From NCBI GenBank assembly GCA_017517135.1, contig JAFXAK010000015.1, positions 1 through 52,012 of the forward strand: a stretch of DNA of 52,012 nucleotides, given 5' to 3'. This DNA comes from Clostridia bacterium (GTDB lineage Bacteria > Bacillota > Clostridia > Oscillospirales > Acutalibacteraceae). A program made the translations under genes and the position numbers. Shown piece after piece: positions 6,620 through 13,097 of the stretch (its first letter is position 1; each line of letters starts with the position of its first letter). A model generated the notes under the pieces. It was not told where the DNA came from, ran no database searches, and was given only the letters and a program-made list of their open reading frames with translations.

Positions 6620-8593
6620 TTATTGCTTTCCGATGCAAACATAATCAGCAACAGCGTTGAAATCGCTGTACCATACGTATGAATAAGCATAGCCATCAAA
6701 TTCTTTTTTTAGAAAATATGTGCCGTCATAACCCGGTTCAACTTGTTCATCCGGTGAAACTCCGAATGCTTCAAGAACCTCAGGGCCGGTCATGTTGGGG
6801 GTGAGTCCGTGTCCGATGTTGTAATCACCGGTCAGATAAATTACATAGACAGTGGCATCGGAGATGTTGTTACCCATGGCGAGATGGAATACAACATCGT
6901 CTGTATATTTAAGATAGAACTCTTCTATGGTATAATCGGTTCCGTATGCATTTTCCAAATCTGCAACAGTCCAGTTGATGTGCTTTTTTATAGAGGAATC
7001 AACAACAAGTTTACTTTTTTTGTTGCTTTGAGTAAACGGTTCTGTAGTTTCCTTTTGTGTTGTTTTTTCCTCGGTCGGTTCTTCTTTTGTTGTGGATTTG
7101 GCAACAAATTTTGGGAGTTTTTTCTCACCGTTGGTGTTTAATGTGAAATATGTTCCTGGCTGTGTGTCGGAGGTAATTGAAACATAAGCAGTATCACCAT
7201 CTAATCGGATATAGCCTTCACAAAGATTTCCCCATCCGTCTTCAGCATAATCAAAATAGCCTTTACCGTGTGACATTACAACGCTGACATTTTCCATTAC
7301 ATTTATTTTTGTATTTGACACATAAGAATAAGAAAATGTTATTTCTGAAAAATTTACATTTTCAATATCGAGATAATATCCGTGTGTATCAAACTCTTCA
7401 GCATACGTCTTACCTTTATATTTGCTGTAATTTACTTTTTTATAACTGTAATCGCCTGCTGCGGATAAACAATCAGAAAGCACATTGATATTAATTCCGC
7501 CTATAAGATTATCGTATTCAGCGGAAAAATTTTCTTCAACAGGATAATCCGAGGGTTTTTCAAACACAGCATCAAAAGAAGTGCCGGATTTTGATATAGT
7601 ACCGAAAAGAATATTATTTGCATGATATTCAAAAGGCTCATTTTTGCTTAATAAATAAACAGTGAATATATGCCCGCCTTCAATAAATCTGAATTCAAAA
7701 TGTCTTGGTGAAGAATTATCAACATAAAATCTGCCTCGCCAGTATCCGGGTAAGCTTACGGAGAAATATTCATTTTTATATACAACAGGCGTCTGAAGCT
7801 TCTTTTTCGACACAGAAACTTCAACAGAATCAATAGAACCGTCACTGTTAAAAGTGAAAACATAGCTTATGCCTGATTTCTTTTGTGATGAATATGATAT
7901 TTTATTTTCAGAATTGTATGAACATTTAGAAAAATTTTTGTTACCGTTTGTATTGCCATAGACTGCAATAACATCTGCGGCTGTGCTCTGAGCTGTTATA
8001 CCGCCGGGTAATACCCAAAATGTACTGTTCTTAGATTTTGTGCCTTCAAGCACTATTCTGTTTATCAGTATTTCCGGCTGATAATTATTTTCTTTGTCAA
8101 AAGCATAAACCTCCTGTACCTTGATTTTTTCACCGCTTGAATGCGATAAAACCAGATTGTTGCCTATGTTTTTCAGGATGCTTTTATCACAAGTCTTGCC
8201 GTTACAGCTCCAGCTTTTGTTAAAGAAATTTTTTGCTATTATGGGAAAATAATATTTCTGATTGTTAAATAATATTACAGATTTATTTATATCCTTGTTT
8301 TTTGAACTGATTGTACCTTTTTTTGTCATATCAACATTAAGTGATGATGTCTGACTATTATCAGAATTTTGTCCATCGGCTGTTGTTGATTCCGAGTTTT
8401 CGTTTGTAGATTCCGGATTTTTATCTGTGGCTGAGTCCGAAGTCGTTTGTGTGTCTTTCAGAGTGTTTTCTGCTGTAATATCTGAACTATCGGTTAGATC
8501 AATATCATCGGAAGACGAACATGCAATCAATCCGAGAATAAGAACGAACAGACAAACTGCAAAAAAAGCACGAAGTATTTTTTTTGAATGCAC
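6620..8593 (-). CDS. Large lipoprotein with repeated unknown domains, first gene of the zinc-ribbon operon
   Basis: The product is 657 residues. A lipobox (LGLIAC, Cys at 25) is followed by a Ser/Thr/Asp/Asn-rich linker to about residue 85. Domain 1 (about 88-265) is the paralogue of the 248-residue lipoprotein and carries the VLPGGIxxxSTAA motif. A beta-rich middle part (about 270-500) follows. After a TTKEEPTEEKTTQKETTE spacer comes a C-terminal domain whose MTGPEVLEAFG resembles the STAADVIAVYG segment, suggesting a third related copy. The start is GTG with AGAGGG 9 bases upstream. A good promoter lies at 8650-8678. Because the product is extracellular and the next two gene products are membrane zinc-ribbon proteins, it may be the outer part of a membrane complex; that is inference. 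Confidence 0.75.
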   Translation of the reverse strand: MHSKKILRAFFAVCLFVLILGLIACSSSDDIDLTDSSDITAENTLKDTQTTSDSATDKNPESTNENSESTTADGQNSDNSQTSSLNVDMTKKGTISSKNKDINKSVILFNNQKYYFPIIAKNFFNKSWSCNGKTCDKSILKNIGNNLVLSHSSGEKIKVQEVYAFDKENNYQPEILINRIVLEGTKSKNSTFWVLPGGITAQSTAADVIAVYGNTNGNKNFSKCSYNSENKISYSSQKKSGISYVFTFNSDGSIDSVEVSVSKKKLQTPVVYKNEYFSVSLPGYWRGRFYVDNSSPRHFEFRFIEGGHIFTVYLLSKNEPFEYHANNILFGTISKSGTSFDAVFEKPSDYPVEENFSAEYDNLIGGININVLSDCLSAAGDYSYKKVNYSKYKGKTYAEEFDTHGYYLDIENVNFSEITFSYSYVSNTKINVMENVSVVMSHGKGYFDYAEDGWGNLCEGYIRLDGDTAYVSITSDTQPGTYFTLNTNGEKKLPKFVAKSTTKEEPTEEKTTQKETTEPFTQSNKKSKLVVDSSIKKHINWTVADLENAYGTDYTIEEFYLKYTDDVVFHLAMGNNISDATVYVIYLTGDYNIGHGLTPNMTGPEVLEAFGVSPDEQVEPGYDGTYFLKKEFDGYAYSYVWYSDFNAVADYVCIGKQ

Positions 8594-8649
8594 TTAATTT
8601 ATCCCTCTTTCTTTAAAATAAAATCAAACTGTAAAAACAGTACAATTAT

Positions 8650-8678
8650 TTTTTACCCCTCACATATTACTTTGTCAA
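8650..8678 (-). promoter_or_regulatory. Sigma-A type promoter for the lipoprotein/zinc-ribbon operon
   Basis: On the minus strand a perfect TTGACA (8673-8678) is 17 bases from TAAAAA (8650-8655). It lies about 57 bases upstream of the GTG start at 8593. Confidence 0.6.
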
Positions 8679-8739
8679 CCCGAGGAGGTGTGAACGGTAG
8701 CAAAAGCGTGTTTCAATGGTAAAACAGGGCAAAAAAAGA

Positions 8740-8769
8740 GGATGTGAAAATCAAAAAATTTTCACATCC
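8740..8769 (-). terminator. Intrinsic terminator of the DUF6273-type gene
   Basis: An 11-bp perfect stem, GGATGTGAAAA (8740-8750) and TTTTCACATCC (8759-8769), has an 8-base loop. On the minus strand it is followed by CTC and seven T. It begins 21 bases after the stop of the gene at 8790. Confidence 0.8.
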
Positions 8770-8789
8770 GTATGTTTAAAACTATATGT

Positions 8790-10670
8790 TTATCTTCTTA
8801 GTTTTGAAAACAGTGAGAAAAGCTTATTAAGCAGACTTACTATCCATTTCAGGGCATATTCAATGATATCAGAAAAGGAGTTTATTTCCATTTCAGTATC
8901 TTCTATTTCTCCCACGGTTTCCGAAGCGGTTATAAGGTAAAATTCATCAAGACTGCCTTCTGCTGCCATATCGCAGAATTCATTGAAGCTTACCTTTTCA
9001 GTTGCACCGTCAACCAAAACTTCAACGCTAAAAACAGCATCTGCAATAACAGAATCGGGAATCATTGTTTTTTCTCCCGTTGTGCTGTCATATGTATAGA
9101 AAATAAGGTCTGCAGATGTAAAGGAATCGAATGAAACAGTTTCAATATTTTCGAAATCACCGCAAAGCACAGCCATTAAATCAAAAAATTCATAGGTATT
9201 CAATGTAACATTACCCGATACATTTACATTCGAGCCGGAATATGAATAGCTATAGTCCGAAACACCTTGCGCCAAACTTTCATATGTAAGATTGGCAGAG
9301 TCCGGTCTGAATATATTTATATAGAAAATATCGGGGGCAAAGGGATTGCCGTTTATTGTTACATTGTCTTTAACTATAACGGTTGACAACTGGAACGAAT
9401 CGGGAAAGCTGTTGTTTTGTAAAACCGTGTTACCCTCAAGAATAACGGTTTTCAAGCCGATAAAATCTCTGAATGCATTTTCAGAAACCTCTGTTATTCC
9501 GTCTTTTATAATCACAGCTGCTGCAGTTTCGGTATAGAGTGCAAGAGGATCAGTAACAGATTTACTTCTGTCAGGCAAAACACCGTTGCCTGAAATGGTG
9601 AGAACGCCGTCATTGAAATTGATATTTATTCCGTCATAAAGGTCTAACTGTTCAAAACTTTCAAGATTCATACAAACAGAAGGCACAACACCGGTGTCCT
9701 GACTGAAGGTATTTACGCTTGAAGAAATAACACCGTTTTCAGAAACATATGCAACAGTACCTGATGAAGCAGGATCGCGCAGATAATACATAGCTGCCGT
9801 ACCAAGTTCTTTGTTGCCTGAAAACAGACCATGCATCTGTGCGTAATCAGTGCCGTTCTTTATTCTGAGGGAGTTTGTCAGACCGTAATATTCATCATAA
9901 CCGATTTCTTTCGTTGAGAGAATAAAAACCCGGTCAAAGGTATTGTTACCCGAATATTCACTGTTACCGTTTGACACAACAGTATTAGCGAGCTCTGTTT
10001 CGCCTATAAGTGACTGCTCAATATCGGTAAATGCCGTGTCAAGAAAAGTACTGTTAAGAAAACTACGCAAGGAGCTGTATTCCCAGTTGCTGCAATAACG
10101 AGTATTTTCCGCATCAGAAAAATTTATATAATCATCTGTACGGAACACAGTGTTGGAATATGCAGGTGCATCAAGAATAGCTTCCGCGAGAAGAAGTCCG
10201 TTTGCCGGATCAAGTATGCGCCATTTTATAGGCTCAAATTTAAAGAAATATATGTTTCCCGTTGTATAGCCGATTGGCGACTGATATGAAGCGTTGGGTA
10301 AGCTGAAGGTTTCGTAAGCGCGGTATGCGGTAAAAACTACTGCTCTGTATTTTTCACCGTAATAATCAATATCGCAGAATCGGGCAGTATCGGTTTTATA
10401 CATAGTGCCGGCCTTTCCTGTTCCTTGGTACCAGCCGAGAGACTGCCACATATCATCTTCAATATACCAGCTCAGTTCTTCCTTGAGAGCTTCATCGGTA
10501 ACAAGTGTTTGCGGATAAGAACCGAATTCGATTATGTCACCTTGCTGAAAAGATGTGTTGAAAGGTGGCTGAGGTTCGGTATCTGCTGCATTTGCAAATG
10601 TAGGAACAAAAAGCAATAAAAACATAATTGTACAAATAAAGTACGCTAAGTATTTATTAAATGTCTTCAT
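8790..10670 (-). CDS. Secreted DUF6273-type surface protein with a leucine-rich segment
   Basis: The 626-residue product has a signal peptide (1 to about 28, ending FANAA). A region (about 38-345) has the hallmarks of DUF6273: GDIIEFGSYPQT, a PIKWRILD segment, WEYSSLRSFLN, RVFILSTKEI and a closing VVPSVCMNLE. A short BspA-like leucine-rich part follows (about 395-445: AFRDFIGLKTVILEGN ... LSTVIVKDN). The rest is an unassigned beta-rich region, and the C-terminal 20 residues are amphipathic (WIVSLLNKLFSLFSKLRR). AAAGGAGG precedes the ATG. The promoter is at 10701-10729 and a strong terminator follows the gene. It is divergent from the LytTR two-component genes and is a likely target of them. 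The domain call is from motif recognition only. Confidence 0.7.
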   Translation of the reverse strand: MKTFNKYLAYFICTIMFLLLFVPTFANAADTEPQPPFNTSFQQGDIIEFGSYPQTLVTDEALKEELSWYIEDDMWQSLGWYQGTGKAGTMYKTDTARFCDIDYYGEKYRAVVFTAYRAYETFSLPNASYQSPIGYTTGNIYFFKFEPIKWRILDPANGLLLAEAILDAPAYSNTVFRTDDYINFSDAENTRYCSNWEYSSLRSFLNSTFLDTAFTDIEQSLIGETELANTVVSNGNSEYSGNNTFDRVFILSTKEIGYDEYYGLTNSLRIKNGTDYAQMHGLFSGNKELGTAAMYYLRDPASSGTVAYVSENGVISSSVNTFSQDTGVVPSVCMNLESFEQLDLYDGININFNDGVLTISGNGVLPDRSKSVTDPLALYTETAAAVIIKDGITEVSENAFRDFIGLKTVILEGNTVLQNNSFPDSFQLSTVIVKDNVTINGNPFAPDIFYINIFRPDSANLTYESLAQGVSDYSYSYSGSNVNVSGNVTLNTYEFFDLMAVLCGDFENIETVSFDSFTSADLIFYTYDSTTGEKTMIPDSVIADAVFSVEVLVDGATEKVSFNEFCDMAAEGSLDEFYLITASETVGEIEDTEMEINSFSDIIEYALKWIVSLLNKLFSLFSKLRR

Positions 10671-10700
10671 AAAAATCCTCCTTTGGCATCTTATTAACTA

Positions 10701-10729
10701 ATTTTATATTATATTTTCTTCCCTGTCAA
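10701..10729 (-). promoter_or_regulatory. Sigma-A promoter of the DUF6273-type gene
   Basis: TTGACA (10724-10729, minus strand) is 17 bases from TAAAAT (10701-10706). It sits about 31 bases upstream of the ATG at 10670. Confidence 0.65.
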
Positions 10730-10751
10730 ACAAAAAAACAGACACAATTTG

Positions 10752-10787
10752 CCATTCGGGTACTGTTTTTCGACCATTCACGACACA
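10752..10787. promoter_or_regulatory. Candidate LytTR operator: two CCATTC boxes 22 bp apart
   Basis: CCATTCGGGTACTG begins at 10752 and CCATTCACGACACA at 10774. The 22-bp spacing is two helical turns, the usual arrangement of paired half-sites bound by LytTR response regulators. The boxes lie about 11 bases upstream of the -35 of the regulator's own promoter and 22 bases from the -35 of the divergent DUF6273-type gene. Assignment to this regulator is inference. Confidence 0.45.
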
Positions 10788-10792
10788 CCCTA

Positions 10793-10822
10793 TTGTAATT
10801 CTTTTATAAAATTTTGTAAAAT
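10793..10822 (+). promoter_or_regulatory. Candidate promoter of the two-component operon
   Basis: TTGTAA (10793-10798) is 18 bases from TAAAAT (10817-10822). The leader then contains a short inverted repeat, TTTCGG ... CCGAAA, near 10850. The weak -35 would fit a promoter needing an activator at the adjacent boxes. Confidence 0.4.
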
Positions 10823-10895
10823 ATCAAAAATTGCATATATTTTCGGTTTTCTTTCCGAAAGAACTATGATAGAATAATATTAAGGGGGAGTTTTT

Positions 10896-11594
10896 TTGAA
10901 TATTGCTATTTGTGAAGATAATGAAAAAGAGGCTGTACAACTGAAGCTTATGCTTGAAAATTATATGCCGCACAGTCTTCTGATTTCTGATATCGATATA
11001 TATTCAAATGCAACTTCATTTCTGGAATCTGAAAAAATATATGATCTTGTTGTTTTTGATTGCAAGCTTCCCGATATTGACGGTGTTGAAGCAGCAAAAA
11101 TTTTCCGCAAGAAAAATTCCGTCGCGGCAATCATTTTTATAACTGCGTTTCTTGAATATGCAACAGGAGGGTATGAGGTTGATGCACTCAGATTTCTGTT
11201 AAAGCCCGTAAACCCGAAAAAACTTGCGGAAGCATTGGTTGCTCTTGAAAATAAATTTAAAAATGAGTGCATGCTTGAAATTACCGGACAGCATGAGCCT
11301 TATTACGCTAAGTCTACCGATATTATGTATATTGAAGTGGTTGAAAGAAGAACCATTGTTCGCTTTGAAGATTTTTCTGTAGAATCACACAAATCATTGG
11401 CAACTTTTGAGCAGGAAATAAGAAGCGATGCCTTTTTTAAAACCCGCAGACAATTTATTGTTAATATGAAATTTATACAGAGAAAAAACGGCAATGAAAT
11501 TTACATGCAGAATGGTGAAAAAGTAATTATCAGCCGTCGCCGTCTTGCTGATTTTAATGAAAAATATGCAAATTTTCTGAAGTTTAACAGGTAA
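10896..11594 (+). CDS. LytTR family response regulator (AgrA-like)
   Basis: This 232-residue DNA-binding regulator has an N-terminal receiver domain (1 to about 120) with the acidic pocket ICEDNE, the phosphoacceptor D55 (VVFDCKLPD) and the conserved lysine K103 (LLKPVNP). A C-terminal LytTR domain follows (about 130-230: YIEVVERRTIV ... FFKTRRQFIVNMKFI). The start is TTG at 10896, chosen because AGGGGGAG lies just upstream and MNIAICEDNE is the expected N-terminus. The partner kinase starts 24 bases downstream. The likely targets are its own promoter and the divergent DUF6273-type gene, both next to paired boxes at 10752-10787. Confidence 0.9.
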   Translation: MNIAICEDNEKEAVQLKLMLENYMPHSLLISDIDIYSNATSFLESEKIYDLVVFDCKLPDIDGVEAAKIFRKKNSVAAIIFITAFLEYATGGYEVDALRFLLKPVNPKKLAEALVALENKFKNECMLEITGQHEPYYAKSTDIMYIEVVERRTIVRFEDFSVESHKSLATFEQEIRSDAFFKTRRQFIVNMKFIQRKNGNEIYMQNGEKVIISRRRLADFNEKYANFLKFNR

Positions 11595-11617
11595 TTAATA
11601 AAGGGGTGTTGCTTTAA

Positions 11618-12895
11618 TTGAGAATTATTGAATGTGTATTGTATCTCACAAAGGATATCTTTGCAATATTGAGTATTTTAAGCATATTTAAGAATATTTT
11701 TTCTTTTAACACACATCCCGGAAAAATAAGAACTGTTATCTGTATAGTCATCCCTGCCATATACAGTCTGGCAGCACATATTTTTTTAATCTCCCGTTTT
11801 TCTTTTACATATGAGTTGCTTGATGCCATTTCCAATTTCTTTTATATAGCGGTAATTTTTATATGCTTCAGAAAGCCGTCGCTGTTAAAAACTCTTGCTG
11901 TGGTTTTTATTTATATTTTTACGGTTGATATGCTGTGGTCTTTTGTTGCACCCGTTTTTGATGCTTCAATTACTGCCGAACTTATATTTAATATTTTTTT
12001 ATTCGGCGGTATTTTTGCCGCAATTAAGTGTTTTCCCGTAAAAGCTGATGTGAATATTCTTGCTGCTGCTTTTAAAGAAGTGCCGAAATGGATGATTGGT
12101 GCATTGTTGTTGTTTGAGCTTACTTGCTACTATAAAGAGTTCGGAATCAGCAGCACATGGTACGATTTTCTTTATGCTGTTTCTGCCTGTATGATATGTG
12201 TGTGTATTTCATTTCTTTTTATTCGTATTTTCCGTCTTATCTATACACAGAATGCTATTTTGCAAAGGCTTAATGAGCAGATTGTATATTCTGAAAATAT
12301 TGCACGCTCAGATGAAGCCTTAAGAAGTTTCCGCCATGATTATAAAAACCATATGATTGTTATAAATTCCATGTTTGAACAAGGGGATATTGATGCTGCA
12401 AAGAATTATTTTGAAAAGCTGACACAGGAAACTTCGGGAGCAATAAATATGTTTTCAACGGGAAATCCTGTTGTGAATTCATTGCTCAATATAAAAAGCA
12501 AGGATGCCGAGAAGTACAATACTAAAATTGATTTTTCCGGTATGATTCCCGAAAAAGGCATAGAGGGTAAGGATATGTGTATCTGTGTTGGTAATCTTAT
12601 TGATAATGCGATAGAAGCCTGTGCTAAAATGCCGCACGAAGAAGAAAAAATCATATCTGTTTTGGGCGGTGTTAAGAATCAAACATTGATTCTTACTGTA
12701 ACAAATCCTATTTTGCCGACAAATCTGAAAAAAGAAAACTCAATATTCAAAACGACAAAAAAAGATACAAAAGTGCACGGAATCGGACTTAAAAATATAA
12801 AAAATGTAAGTCAGAAATACAACGGTGAACTGTTGCTTAAAACAGACAGTGAAATGTTTACTGCTGATCTTATTTTGTCACTTACAGAAAATTAA
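11618..12895 (+). CDS. AgrC/ComD-type sensor histidine kinase
   Basis: The 425-residue membrane kinase has about six hydrophobic segments in the first 205 residues, as in peptide-sensing HPK10 kinases. A short helical linker leads to the phosphoacceptor motif RSFRHDYKNHM (H240). The GHKL ATPase has the N box GNLIDNAIEA (about 325-334) and the G box HGIGLKNI (about 387-394). The start is TTG with AAGGGGT upstream. It is co-transcribed with the response regulator before it. No agrB-like processing protease and no convincing agrD-like peptide gene is next to it, so the ligand is unknown. A terminator lies at 13042-13072. Confidence 0.9.
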   Translation: MRIIECVLYLTKDIFAILSILSIFKNIFSFNTHPGKIRTVICIVIPAIYSLAAHIFLISRFSFTYELLDAISNFFYIAVIFICFRKPSLLKTLAVVFIYIFTVDMLWSFVAPVFDASITAELIFNIFLFGGIFAAIKCFPVKADVNILAAAFKEVPKWMIGALLLFELTCYYKEFGISSTWYDFLYAVSACMICVCISFLFIRIFRLIYTQNAILQRLNEQIVYSENIARSDEALRSFRHDYKNHMIVINSMFEQGDIDAAKNYFEKLTQETSGAINMFSTGNPVVNSLLNIKSKDAEKYNTKIDFSGMIPEKGIEGKDMCICVGNLIDNAIEACAKMPHEEEKIISVLGGVKNQTLILTVTNPILPTNLKKENSIFKTTKKDTKVHGIGLKNIKNVSQKYNGELLLKTDSEMFTADLILSLTEN

Positions 12896-13041
12896 AAAAT
12901 CGAATTCGGATTGTAAAATCAGTAGAAATGAATAAGAAAAAATCTTACGATTTATCAACCTCCTCCCCCAATCCGGGGCTGTAGATGTTTATTGATATAA
13001 GCAAATTGCTTTCTTTGCGAGCAACTTTCTATATATAAAAA

Positions 13042-13072
13042 AACAAGTCTATCGGGAAAAGATAGGCTTGTT
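13042..13072. terminator. Bidirectional terminator between the kinase gene and the repeat surface protein gene
   Basis: A 12-bp stem with one G.T pair, AACAAGTCTATC (13042-13053) and GATAGGCTTGTT (13061-13072), has a 7-base loop. It is followed by TTTT on the plus strand and by a T run on the minus strand. It serves both convergent genes. Confidence 0.8.
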
Positions 13073-13097
13073 TTTTGTCTTTATTTAATAGTCTTTT

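Noticed and set aside
8716-8940. 74-codon plus-strand frame overlapping the terminator and the end of the DUF6273-type gene
   Set aside because: It runs through the terminator stem and antisense to a coding end. A GAGGAGG lies upstream at 8681-8687, but more than 25 bases from the ATG.
12928-12984. 18-codon frame MNKKKSYDLSTSSPNPGL after the kinase gene, a possible signal peptide for AgrC
   Set aside because: There is no Shine-Dalgarno, no leader-core-tail pattern, and no Cys or Ser placed as in known cyclic peptides.
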